Positions 27,407-35,531 of a stretch of DNA of 58,675 nt are shown here, one piece after another. The translations under genes were made by a program, and so were the position numbers. The DNA comes from Burkholderiales bacterium (GTDB taxonomy: Bacteria > Pseudomonadota > Gammaproteobacteria > Burkholderiales > Burkholderiaceae_C). Every line of letters starts with the position of its first letter. Positions within the stretch are counted from its first letter, which is position 1. Where the stretch lies: the NCBI GenBank assembly GCA_003963115.1, contig RXJQ01000015.1, forward strand, positions 1 through 58,675, read 5' to 3'. The notes under the pieces were generated by a model. The model was not told the origin of the DNA. It ran no database searches and saw only the letters and a program-made list of their open reading frames with translations.

Positions 27407-27916
27407 ATGATCTTCGTGGTCGAAGTTCCTCACGATGCGCACCCGCACGCATGGTTTGCCTATGACGGCGAAGACCTGCTGGGCAAGATCGCGGCGGAAG
27501 ACGCGCTGCAGCCTTGGGAGATCTTCGACCAGACCTCCGCACGGGAGCTGTTTGAGCTGGTGGGCGTGAGGCCCGATGCACCAGATGCCTCGGCGGCGTT
27601 CCCCGGCATCAGCCGTCTTGCACAGGAATTCGGCCTGGATGCACCGCTCTACCGTGCGGACCACCTGCTGGAGCGAGGCTGCTATCAACCCGAAGCCGTG
27701 TTGCTGGGGGCCGCCTGTGAAGCGGCTCTGCAAAGACGCAAGGTGGCGATGGCGCAAGGTGGCACCTTGCGTGACTACCGCATCTACTGGTCGGAGCCCG
27801 AGGCGGTACTGGCCATCGAGGGCCAGGACCCCTTCTTTGCTGAGCAGGGCAACTGGCGGGCGTTGCATGCCTTGAGAGAGCAGCTGCTCGCACTGGACGT
27901 GCTGGCAGCTGATTGA
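27407..27916 (+). CDS. Hypothetical protein between nifK and nifE
   Basis: 169 residues. It starts MIFVVEVPHDAHPHAWFAYDGEDLLGKI and contains TSARELFELVGVRPDA and a Trp-rich IYWSEPEAVLA segment. There is no membrane helix and few cysteines. I do not recognise a family. It sits 6 bp after the previous hypothetical gene and abuts the cysteine-cluster gene, so the three form a block within the nif transcript. Confidence 0.72.
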   Translation: MIFVVEVPHDAHPHAWFAYDGEDLLGKIAAEDALQPWEIFDQTSARELFELVGVRPDAPDASAAFPGISRLAQEFGLDAPLYRADHLLERGCYQPEAVLLGAACEAALQRRKVAMAQGGTLRDYRIYWSEPEAVLAIEGQDPFFAEQGNWRALHALREQLLALDVLAAD

Positions 27917-27924
27917 CACGCACG

Positions 27925-28668
27925 ATGGAAGCAGCCCTGTCGGCCATCGACTTCTTTCGCCAGATGCATGGCCACTACCGCTTGGCCATCGAACGCTTCC
28001 AAGGGCGCGCCATGCTGCTGGATGCGCTGCTGCAAGGGGCTTGGCAGCGTTTTGATGAGAACGTGGCCGTGCAATGCGAAGGCCTGCCCGAGCTGGATTG
28101 CCACAAGGGCTGCGCCACCTGTTGCACGCTGAGGGTCACGGCCACGGCGCCTGAGGTCTTCATGCTGGCGCGCTTCATCCGCGCGGTCTCACCAGGTCTG
28201 GCGCGGCACGGGATCTCTCTGCGTGATCAGGTGGCACAAGCCAATGTGTCCACGTGTGGGCGGGGCGAGTCCGATCGCGTGGTCATTCGCCAGCGTTGCC
28301 CTTTTATCGCCCAAGGGGCCTGCGTCATCTACCAGGTCCGGCCTCTCGCCTGCCGTGGCCTGGCCTCCTATGACCGCAAGGCCTGTGCGCAGGCGGCTTC
28401 CGGCAAGATCGACCAGATCCCGTATTCAGAGCCGCATATGCGGGTGCGCAGCCTGGTGCAGAACGCGCTGCAATCTGCCTTGCGCGATGGGGGCCTGGCC
28501 TGGGCCAGCTACGAGCTCAACCAGTCCCTGCAGATGGCCTTGGACGACACCGGTCTTGAGCAGCGCTGGCTGCAAGGCGAAGACGTCTTGCGCGTGGCCC
28601 AGGTCAGCGAGGTCGATGAAGCGGAGATGGCCGCCACGTTCGACAAGCTCAAGCAAGTCGCCTCCTGA
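27925..28668 (+). CDS. YkgJ-family cysteine-cluster protein
   Basis: 247 residues. The metal-chelating cysteine pattern typical of YkgJ/CxxCxxCC proteins is present: CHKGCATCC near residue 55-63, then QRCPFIAQGACVIYQVRPLACRG. These proteins are predicted to bind iron or zinc, possibly as an Fe-S cluster, but lack an established reaction. The start may be this ATG or the TTG at 27913 overlapping the previous stop; neither has a strong ribosome binding site. Located just before nifE, it might deliver or hold iron for nitrogenase cluster assembly (inference). Confidence 0.8.
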   Translation: MEAALSAIDFFRQMHGHYRLAIERFQGRAMLLDALLQGAWQRFDENVAVQCEGLPELDCHKGCATCCTLRVTATAPEVFMLARFIRAVSPGLARHGISLRDQVAQANVSTCGRGESDRVVIRQRCPFIAQGACVIYQVRPLACRGLASYDRKACAQAASGKIDQIPYSEPHMRVRSLVQNALQSALRDGGLAWASYELNQSLQMALDDTGLEQRWLQGEDVLRVAQVSEVDEAEMAATFDKLKQVAS

Positions 28669-28679
28669 CGCCATGGGAT

Positions 28680-28695
28680 TGGCACGTTCCTGACA
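28680..28695 (+). promoter_or_regulatory. Imperfect NifA site upstream of nifE
   Basis: TGG-N10-ACA differs by one base from TGT-N10-ACA and lies 74 bp before the sigma-54 element at 28769, matching the spacing at nifH. Confidence 0.35.
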
Positions 28696-28768
28696 AGTTC
28701 TGTCGAGCCACTGTCGGCTTTGTCGTGCGTTCAGCGCCTCGCCAAGGTCTTCCCCAGGCAAAGCTGCT

Positions 28769-28783
28769 TGGCACCGTTTGTGC
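28769..28783 (+). promoter_or_regulatory. Sigma-54 promoter of nifENX
   Basis: TGGCACCGTTTGTGC has GG-N10-GC spacing and a consensus -24 box; the -12 box is GTGC rather than TTGC. It lies about 35 bp before the nifE ATG. Confidence 0.7.
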
Positions 28784-28816
28784 AATGAAGCCACCATCCC
28801 TTCAAGGAGCCGACCC

Positions 28817-30232
28817 ATGTCCGCATCGCTCAAGCAGAAGATCGCCGAAGTGTTCGACGAGCCCGGTTGCGACAAGAACCAGGGCAAGAGCGAGAAGGAA
28901 CGCAAGAAGGGCTGCACCAAGCAGTTGTCGCCCGGTGCAGCGGCCGGTGGCTGCGCATTCGACGGTGCCAAGATCGCCCTGCAGCCCATCGTGGACGTGG
29001 CCCATCTGGTTCACGGGCCCATTGCCTGCGAAGGCAACAGCTGGGACAACCGCCACAGCTACTCGTCGGGCTCGACGCTCTACCGCACTGGTTTTACGAC
29101 CGACATCAACGAGCTTGACGTGGTGTACGGTGGCGAGAAGCGCCTGTTCAAGTCCGTCAAGGAAATCATCGAGAAGTACGACCCGCCGGCCGTGTTCGTC
29201 TACCAGACCTGCGTGACCGCGCTGATCGGCGATGACATCGAAGCGGTGTGCAAGAAGGCCTCCGAGAAGTTCGGCAAGCCTGTGATCCCCGTCAACTCGC
29301 CGGGCTTTGCGGGCCCCAAGAACCTGGGCAACAAGCTTGGCGGCGAGTCCATTCTCGACTATGTGATCGGCAGCGAAGAGCCTGCGCATACGACGCCCTA
29401 CGACATCAACATCATCGGCGAGTACAACCTGTCTGGCGAACTCTGGCAGATCAAGCCGCTGCTTGATGCCCTGGGCGTGCGCGTCCTGAGTTGCATCTCG
29501 GGCGATGGCCGCTACCACGAGGTGGCCAGCAGCCACCGCGCCAAGGTCAACATGATGGTGTGCTCCAAGTCGATGATCAACATCGCCACGCGCATGCAGC
29601 AGAAGTGGGGCATCCCCTACTTCGAAGGCTCTTTCTACGGCATAGGCGACATGAGCGACACCCTGCGCCAGATCGCGCGCCTGCTGGTCCAGCAAGGTGC
29701 TGGTGCCGACCTGATCGACCGCACCGAGCGCCTGATCGAAGTCGAAGAGGCGCGCGCCTGGAAGCGCCTTGAACACTACAAAGAGCGCCTCAAAGGCAAG
29801 CGCGTTCTGCTGATCACGGGCGGCGTGAAGAGCTGGTCGGTGGTCTCGGCCCTGCAGGAGGTGGGCATGGAGATCGTGGGCACCTCGATCAAGAAGTCGA
29901 CCAAGGAAGACAAGGACAAGATCAAGCAGATCATGGGTGACGACGCCCACATGATCGACGACATGACGCCGCGCGAGATGTACAACATGCTGCGCGATGC
30001 CCGAGCCGACATCATGCTCTCGGGTGGCCGCTCGCAGTTCATCGCGCTCAAGGCCCGCATGCCCTGGCTGGACATCAACCAGGAGCGCTACCACCCCTAT
30101 GCCGGCTATGAAGGCATGGTCGAGCTGGTGGAGGAGATCGACAAGGCCCTCTACAACCCGGTGTGGCAACAGGTCCGCATCCCCGCACCGTGGGATGAGG
30201 TCGATGCCGGCATGCTGGCCGTGGAAGCTTGA
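28817..30232 (+). CDS. nifE: FeMo-cofactor assembly scaffold NifE
   Basis: 471 residues. With NifN it forms the tetramer on which the NifB-derived cluster matures to FeMo-co. Homologous to NifD: an N-terminal CTKQLSPGAAAGGCAFDGAKIALQPI segment, [34 protein letters not shown], and VCSKSMINIATRM in place of the NifD cofactor cysteine region. GGAG lies nine bases before the ATG at 28817. nifN starts 11 bp after the stop. Confidence 0.97.
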   Translation: MSASLKQKIAEVFDEPGCDKNQGKSEKERKKGCTKQLSPGAAAGGCAFDGAKIALQPIVDVAHLVHGPIACEGNSWDNRHSYSSGSTLYRTGFTTDINELDVVYGGEKRLFKSVKEIIEKYDPPAVFVYQTCVTALIGDDIEAVCKKASEKFGKPVIPVNSPGFAGPKNLGNKLGGESILDYVIGSEEPAHTTPYDINIIGEYNLSGELWQIKPLLDALGVRVLSCISGDGRYHEVASSHRAKVNMMVCSKSMINIATRMQQKWGIPYFEGSFYGIGDMSDTLRQIARLLVQQGAGADLIDRTERLIEVEEARAWKRLEHYKERLKGKRVLLITGGVKSWSVVSALQEVGMEIVGTSIKKSTKEDKDKIKQIMGDDAHMIDDMTPREMYNMLRDARADIMLSGGRSQFIALKARMPWLDINQERYHPYAGYEGMVELVEEIDKALYNPVWQQVRIPAPWDEVDAGMLAVEA

Positions 30233-30243
30233 AGGACGCGACG

Positions 30244-31683
30244 ATGGCCAAGACGGTCGAATCCAAGAAGGCTTGCGCGGTCAACCCGCTGAAGATGAGC
30301 CAGCCGCTGGGCGCGAGCTATGCCTTCATGGGCATGGACAGCTGCATGCCGGTGATGCATGGCTCGCAGGGCTGCACCTCGTTTGGCCTGGTGCTGCTGG
30401 TGCGGCACTTCAAGGAAGCGATCCCGCTGCAGACCACGGCCATGAACGAGGTGACCACCATCCTGGGTGGCTACGAGAACATCGAGGCCGCACTGCTCAA
30501 CATCAAGAAGCGGGCGAACCCGCGGATCATTGCCATCTGCTCGACCGGTCTGACCGAGACCAAGGGCGACGATGTGGATGGCTATCTGAATCTGGCCAGG
30601 CAGCGCAAGCCCGAGTTGAACGACACGGCCATCGTCTACATCTCCACGCCGGACTATGTCGGGGCCTTTGAGGATGGCTGGCGCCTCGCGGTGGCCGGGA
30701 TGATCAAGCAGCTGGTGCCCGATACATCGGCATCCCCTCAAGTGGGGCAGGCTGCAGGGCAAGTGAACCTGCTGCCAGGGAGCCATCTCACACCGGGTGA
30801 CCTTGAAGAGATCAAGTCCATCCTGAGCGACTTTGGCTTGCAGGCGATCACCATGCCTGATGTGTCGGGTTCGCTGGATGGCCATATTCCCCCTGACTGG
30901 CGGGGCACGACGCTGGGAGGGGCCCGGCTGGATGAGGTCGCGCGCATGGGCTCGTCGATCGCCACCCTGGCCATCGGCCAGCAGATGCTTGATGCGGCGC
31001 AGGCCCTCCAGGACCGCACGGGCGTACCCTTCCATCTGTTCGATCGACTCACGGGCCTGGCCTGCAATGACAGCCTGCTGATGACGCTGTCGCAGCTCAG
31101 CGGACAACCGGTGCCGCAGAAGTACCGCCGCCAGCGCAGCCAGTTGCTGGACGCCATGCTGGACGGGCACTTCTACCTGGGCGGCAAGAAGGTGGCCCTG
31201 GGCGCCGAGCCGGATCTGCTGTTCGCGGCCGGCTCGTTGCTGCACGAGATGGGCGCGCAGCTGCATACCTGCGTGACCACCACGCACTCGCCCGTGCTCG
31301 ACAAGTTGCCCGCCGAAACGGCCTTGATCGGCGATCTGGAAGACCTGGAGAAGGGCGCAGCCGAATGCGATCTATTGATGACGCACTCGCATGGCCGCCA
31401 GGCTGCCGAGCGGCTCGACAAGCCCTTCTTTCGCATCGGCTTTCCCATCTTCGACCGCATCGGCAACGCACACCGCGTGATGGTGGGCTATCGGGGTACG
31501 CGCCAGTTCATCTTCGAAGTGGCCAACCTCATGATGGCGCACATCCCGCATGCCCTGCCAGACACCTGGCCTCTGCCAGAAGCCGCGCAACGCGTGGCCA
31601 TGCCCGCCTTGCCTGCCGTGGCCGAGCTGCCCTGGCCGGCACCGGCCTCCCGGACTACCCCAACGGACGGAGTCACCCCATGA
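30244..31683 (+). CDS. nifN: FeMo-cofactor assembly scaffold NifN
   Basis: 479 residues, homologous to NifK but with fewer cluster cysteines. Visible: KACAVNPLKMSQPLGASYAFMGMDSCMPVMHGSQGCTSFG, AICSTGLTETKGDDVDGYL and FFRIGFPIFDRIGNAHRVMVGYRGT. Partner of NifE. The start at 30244 has AAGGA seven bases upstream. The C-terminus is unusually proline/alanine-rich (the last 40 residues), beyond the family core. The stop overlaps the nifX ATG as ATGA, so the two are coupled. Confidence 0.96.
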   Translation: MAKTVESKKACAVNPLKMSQPLGASYAFMGMDSCMPVMHGSQGCTSFGLVLLVRHFKEAIPLQTTAMNEVTTILGGYENIEAALLNIKKRANPRIIAICSTGLTETKGDDVDGYLNLARQRKPELNDTAIVYISTPDYVGAFEDGWRLAVAGMIKQLVPDTSASPQVGQAAGQVNLLPGSHLTPGDLEEIKSILSDFGLQAITMPDVSGSLDGHIPPDWRGTTLGGARLDEVARMGSSIATLAIGQQMLDAAQALQDRTGVPFHLFDRLTGLACNDSLLMTLSQLSGQPVPQKYRRQRSQLLDAMLDGHFYLGGKKVALGAEPDLLFAAGSLLHEMGAQLHTCVTTTHSPVLDKLPAETALIGDLEDLEKGAAECDLLMTHSHGRQAAERLDKPFFRIGFPIFDRIGNAHRVMVGYRGTRQFIFEVANLMMAHIPHALPDTWPLPEAAQRVAMPALPAVAELPWPAPASRTTPTDGVTP

Positions 31684-32105
31684 AAGTTGCTTTCAGCACC
31701 CAGGACAAACAGCGCGTGGACGCGCACTTCGGCTGGGCCAAGAACCTGGCCATCTATGACGTGACCCCGCAGGGCTACAGCTTTGTCGAGAACTTCGAGT
31801 TCGGCGGCAAGCTCGAAGAAGACGGCGATGAGGACAAGCTCGCGCCCAAGCTCGAAGCCATCAAGGACTGTGCCATCTTGTACGTGGCCGCCATTGGTGG
31901 CTCGGCCGCTGCACGCGTCGTGGCTGTGAAGATCCACCCGATCAAGGTGCCACAGCCCGAGCCCATTCTCGACATTCTGGAAAAGCTCCAGGAGGTGCTC
32001 AAGGGCACGCCGCCGCCATGGCTGCGCAAGGCCCTTCAAAAGGGTGTCGAGTCCCACTTTGATGAAGACATTGACCAAAACGAAAGCGAGGCCAAACATG
32101 GCTGA
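31680..32105 (+). CDS. nifX: NifX, cofactor-precursor binding protein
   Basis: 141 residues, of the NifX/NifB-C-terminal family that holds NifB-co or VK-cluster during FeMo-co synthesis. The start [28 protein letters not shown] is diagnostic, followed by [27 protein letters not shown]. The ATG overlaps the nifN stop by four bases, and the C-terminal codons overlap the next gene's start by eight bases. The C-terminal tail is acidic ([12 protein letters not shown]). Confidence 0.95.
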   Translation: MKVAFSTQDKQRVDAHFGWAKNLAIYDVTPQGYSFVENFEFGGKLEEDGDEDKLAPKLEAIKDCAILYVAAIGGSAAARVVAVKIHPIKVPQPEPILDILEKLQEVLKGTPPPWLRKALQKGVESHFDEDIDQNESEAKHG

Positions 32106-32580
32106 TACCGCCACGGTGGACACACCCACTGAAGAAGAACTCATGGCCACGCCCTTCGTGCGTGAGCTGGTCAAGGTGCTGCGCGCGCAGGACACGCATG
32201 GCACCTGGGAAGGCAAGAGCGATCGCAAGTTGCTCGACCCCTTCATCCTGACGGCCGAGCAGCGCCGCGAGGTCCCCATCATCGGTGACCCTGACCCAGA
32301 GACGCTCTGGCGTGTCGAGCTGTTCTACAACGCCATCGGCGTGGCCATCGAGCGCGAGACCGGCAACATGGTGACCCCCATGATGAAGATGAGCCATGAG
32401 GGCTTTGGCCGCATCGTGCTGATCGCAGGGCGCCTCATCGTGGTCAACAAGCAGCTGCGCGATGTGCACCGCTTTGGCTTTCCCTCCTTGCTGAAGCTGG
32501 CAGAAGGCGGTGGCAAGTTCGTGAGCGAAGGCGCCAAGATGATTCAGGACTACCCGCAAGTGGCCAACTACGGCGCTTGA
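32098..32580 (+). CDS. NifX-associated nitrogen fixation protein (DUF269 type)
   Basis: 160 residues. The family is regularly encoded right after nifX. Typical stretch: [35 protein letters not shown], then [19 protein letters not shown] and [28 protein letters not shown]. The biochemical role is not settled, but conservation ties it to FeMo-co assembly or nitrogenase function. The start at 32098 overlaps the nifX stop. Confidence 0.92.
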   Translation: MADTATVDTPTEEELMATPFVRELVKVLRAQDTHGTWEGKSDRKLLDPFILTAEQRREVPIIGDPDPETLWRVELFYNAIGVAIERETGNMVTPMMKMSHEGFGRIVLIAGRLIVVNKQLRDVHRFGFPSLLKLAEGGGKFVSEGAKMIQDYPQVANYGA

Positions 32581-32610
32581 CGCCGATGTGCACCGTCTGG
32601 AGAGAAACAC

Positions 32611-32805
32611 ATGGATGCCGATGAACTGAAGGCCAGGCTCAAGAAGCTCAATGCCCAGGCCACGCAGGCCAAGATGGACCTGCACGATCTGTCTGAAGAG
32701 CTGCCCACCAACTGGGAGAAAATCCTGGAGGTGGCGCAGCGTTGTTATGAAACCCATGCGGCATTGTCTGAGGCTCGCAAGGCTGCGGCCGCTGCCAGTG
32801 CTTGA
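32611..32805 (+). CDS. CCE_0567-type small metalloprotein (DUF683)
   Basis: 64 residues, a helical hairpin: [32 protein letters not shown] followed by [15 protein letters not shown]. This small family is found almost only beside nifX and fdxB; a cyanobacterial member was crystallised as a metal-binding four-helix assembly. GGAG (AGAGA tract) lies before the ATG. It is 30 bp after its neighbour and 13 bp before fdxB. Confidence 0.9.
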   Translation: MDADELKARLKKLNAQATQAKMDLHDLSEELPTNWEKILEVAQRCYETHAALSEARKAAAAASA

Positions 32806-32818
32806 GGAGGAGGCCAGC

Positions 32819-33124
32819 ATGAGCAACTTCTCGATCACCATGCCCAGTGGCGAGACCTGGGAGCCCAAGTTCGTTCAGAACATCAATGAAGACACCTGCA
32901 TCGGATGCGGCCGCTGTTTCAAGGTCTGTCCGCGCGGCGTGCTGGAACTCGTTGGCCTCAATGAAGAGGGCGAACGCGTTGCCATCTCGGATGACGACGA
33001 TGAAGACGAAGAGTATGAAAAGAAGGTCATGACGATCGCGCATGGCGAGATGTGCATCGGTTGCACGGCCTGCTCGAAGATCTGCCCGAAGAAGTGCTAC
33101 ACGCACGCACCGTCGGCCGTCTGA
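32819..33124 (+). CDS. fdxB: Ferredoxin III, nif-specific (2[4Fe-4S])
   Basis: 101 residues. Two cluster motifs are seen: [14 protein letters not shown] and [14 protein letters not shown], separated by an acidic stretch ([12 protein letters not shown]). The nif-specific ferredoxin III is expected to be a low-potential electron carrier for nitrogenase or cofactor synthesis. GAGGAGG precedes the ATG. It is the last gene of the nifENX unit, followed by a terminator. Confidence 0.94.
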   Translation: MSNFSITMPSGETWEPKFVQNINEDTCIGCGRCFKVCPRGVLELVGLNEEGERVAISDDDDEDEEYEKKVMTIAHGEMCIGCTACSKICPKKCYTHAPSAV

Positions 33125-33139
33125 GCTGAGTCGAGCGAA

Positions 33140-33170
33140 GCAGGAGGTGGTATACCTCCTGCCTGTTTTT
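33140..33170 (+). terminator. Rho-independent terminator after fdxB
   Basis: Stem GCAGGAGGT / ACCTCCTGC with a five-base loop, followed by CTGTTTTT. It ends the nifEN-fdxB transcript 15 bp after the fdxB stop codon. Confidence 0.85.
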
Positions 33171-33192
33171 CATTGCATGAACAGGTGTTTCC

Positions 33193-33594
33193 ATGCGCAT
33201 ACCGTTGTATATCACTTCATATGACGAAGGCCGGGCGCCAAAGGCCAAGCGTGCCTCGCATCTGGGGCGTGAGGTGGACTGGTCCGCACGCATACCGGTT
33301 TTGTGGCGAGACCTCACCATTGGCCCCTTGTGGGTCGATGTGAACAGGGATTCGGATGCGGAAGCCGAACGCTGGGTTGGCTACGACGAGGATGAGCAGC
33401 CCTGCTATTGTCGCTACCGCTTCGAGGTGCCCATCGGTGCGCTCAACAGCAGGGGCAATGACCTCTACCGTGAAGACCTGGCGGCATGGCGCATGCGCGA
33501 TGGCCGATGGTTGATCCACCGCATCATCCACTGTCAGGCCGATGAGAAGACGGCCTACGCCTTTTATGCATTCAGCGAATGCATGCCACGTTGA
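33193..33594 (+). CDS. Hypothetical protein between fdxB and mosB
   Basis: 133 residues. Starts MRIPLYITSYDEGRAPKAKRASHLGREVDW; includes IGPLWVDVNRDSD and a CYCRYRFEVPIG segment; ends in an aromatic YAFYAFSECMPR. It has charged, beta-rich composition and no membrane helix. I do not recognise a family. It lies beyond the terminator and 98 bp before mosB, so it may be a separate unit or lead the mos genes. No sigma-54 element was found in front of it. Confidence 0.6.
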   Translation: MRIPLYITSYDEGRAPKAKRASHLGREVDWSARIPVLWRDLTIGPLWVDVNRDSDAEAERWVGYDEDEQPCYCRYRFEVPIGALNSRGNDLYREDLAAWRMRDGRWLIHRIIHCQADEKTAYAFYAFSECMPR

Positions 33595-33691
33595 CGGCGA
33601 GCAGTGTGGAAAGCCTGCTGTCTTGATCAGGATCGGCCGATGAGGCAGGGCCCTCGTGCTACGCTGAATGCGATCGACAGAAGGATCCTCC

Positions 33692-34504
33692 ATGATGAAC
33701 AACACGCCTGAATTTGAGGCGCTCCTCATGGAGCGGTCATTGACGGATGCACAGCTTCAGGCCGCAGCCGAATCTGCCGCGGATTTCCGGATCCTGCCTG
33801 ATGCAACCGTGATCAAGATCGGTGGTCAGAGCGTCATTGATCGTGGTCGTGCCGCCGTGTATCCGCTGGTGGATGAGATCGTGGCCGCCAGGAAGCAGCA
33901 CAAGCTCCTGATCGGCACCGGTGCCGGCACCCGAGCCCGGCATCTCTATTCGATTGCGGCTGGGTTGAACCTGCCGGCAGGCGTGCTGTCCCAACTGGGT
34001 GCCTCGGTGGCCGACCAGAATGCCGCGATGCTCGGTCAATTGCTGGCCAAGCACGGGGTCTCGGCGGTCGATGGTGCAGGCCTGTCTGCCGTGCCGCTTT
34101 ACCTGGCCGAGGTCAATGCCGTGGTCTTCAGTGGCATGCCGCCCTACAAGCTGTGGATGCGTCCCGCAGCCAGTGGCGTGATCCCGCCTTATCGCACCGA
34201 TGCCGGTTGCTTCCTGCTGGCCGAGCAGTTCGGTTGCAAGGCCATGATCTATGTGAAGGACGAAGACGGCCTCTATACCGCCAACCCGAAAACGTCCAAG
34301 GGGGCGACCTTCATTCCCAAGATCTCGGTGGATGAGATGAAGGCCAAGGGCTTGCAGGACTCGATCCTGGAGTTCCCGGTGCTCGATCTGCTCAAGGCAG
34401 CACGCCATGTGCGGCAAGTGCAGGTCGTCAACGGTCTCGTGCCCGGCAACCTGACCCATGCCCTGGCTGGCGAACACGTCGGCACCATCATCACGGCAAG
34501 CTGA
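33692..34504 (+). CDS. mosB: Molybdenum storage protein subunit beta
   Basis: 270 residues (269 if the second of two tandem ATGs is used). Very close in pattern to Azotobacter MosB: SLTDAQLQAAAESAADFRILPDATVIKIGGQSVIDRG, GTGAGTRARHLYSIAAGL, SGMPPYKLWMRP, and the C-terminal GEHVGTIITAS. MosAB is an amino-acid-kinase-fold hexamer that packs polyoxomolybdate clusters using ATP. AAGGA lies six bases before the first ATG. mosA follows after 9 bp. It supports FeMo-co synthesis by buffering molybdate. Confidence 0.95.
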   Translation: MMNNTPEFEALLMERSLTDAQLQAAAESAADFRILPDATVIKIGGQSVIDRGRAAVYPLVDEIVAARKQHKLLIGTGAGTRARHLYSIAAGLNLPAGVLSQLGASVADQNAAMLGQLLAKHGVSAVDGAGLSAVPLYLAEVNAVVFSGMPPYKLWMRPAASGVIPPYRTDAGCFLLAEQFGCKAMIYVKDEDGLYTANPKTSKGATFIPKISVDEMKAKGLQDSILEFPVLDLLKAARHVRQVQVVNGLVPGNLTHALAGEHVGTIITAS

Positions 34505-34513
34505 AGACACACC

Positions 34514-35347
34514 ATGACTGATACCACCAACGACATCAAACACGTCGATTCACCGCTTGCACGTCAAACCCTGCTCGATGGCCGCCTGACCGAACCGGTG
34601 GCCGGCAAGCGTCCCATCCGTCTGCTGCCCTGGCTGCAGGTAGTCAAGATCGGCGGGCGCGCCATCATGGACCGTGGGGCCGAGGCCATCCTCCCCATCG
34701 TGGACGAGATCCGTCGTGCGCTGCCCGAGCACCGTCTGCTCATCCTCACAGGAGCCGGCATCCGCGCGCGGCACCTCTACAGCGTTGGCCTGGACCTCGG
34801 TCTGCCCGTGGGTTCACTCGCGCCCTTGGCGGCCAGCGAGGCCGGGCAGAACGGCCACATCCTGGCTTCATTGCTGGCGCCGGAAGGGGTCTCCTATGTG
34901 GAGCACCCGACCATTGCCAACCAGCTCGCCATTCACTTGTCGGCCGCGCGGGCCGTGGTGGGCAGCGCCTTCCCGCCCTACCACCATCACGAGTTCCCGA
35001 ATTCGCGCATCCCCACGCACCGCGCTGATACCGGTGCCTTCCTGGTGGCCGATGCGCTGGGCGCCGCTGGCCTGACGATTGTGGAAGACGTCGATGGCGT
35101 CTACACCACCGATCCCAAGGGGCCGGATGCAGTGCAGGCCCAGTTTCTGCCTGAGGTGAAGGCGTCGGACCTGATCGCGCACAACAGCACCTTGCCGTTC
35201 GACCGTGCACTGGTGGATGTGATGGGCACGGCCCGCCACCTGGAGCACGTGCAGGTCATCAATGGCCTGGTACCGGGTCGGTTGACGGCTGCCTTGCGCA
35301 GTGAGCATGTCGGCACCATCGTGCACACGGGCGTCAGACACACTTGA
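34514..35347 (+). CDS. mosA: Molybdenum storage protein subunit alpha
   Basis: 277 residues. Amino-acid-kinase fold like its partner: [79 protein letters not shown] (His-rich segment likely near the Mo cage), and [22 protein letters not shown]. It hydrolyses ATP to load molybdate in the MosA3B3 hexamer. It is co-transcribed with mosB. The next gene (lipase) is 184 bp away and unrelated. Confidence 0.95.
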   Translation: MTDTTNDIKHVDSPLARQTLLDGRLTEPVAGKRPIRLLPWLQVVKIGGRAIMDRGAEAILPIVDEIRRALPEHRLLILTGAGIRARHLYSVGLDLGLPVGSLAPLAASEAGQNGHILASLLAPEGVSYVEHPTIANQLAIHLSAARAVVGSAFPPYHHHEFPNSRIPTHRADTGAFLVADALGAAGLTIVEDVDGVYTTDPKGPDAVQAQFLPEVKASDLIAHNSTLPFDRALVDVMGTARHLEHVQVINGLVPGRLTAALRSEHVGTIVHTGVRHT

Positions 35348-35531
35348 GGGGGGCGACGCGGGTTCTGACTGAATAGGGTTTACCTGGGCGCGCATCGGGT
35401 GTGTCCTCATTCGGTCAAACCCTCGTGCGTGCGGGCTCGGCAAATGGCTGGCCGTTTGGGTCAATCGGAAAAGTGATGGATGGGCAGACACTGCATCCCA
35501 TTCAACACAACGCGACCAAACCGGAGCCCCT

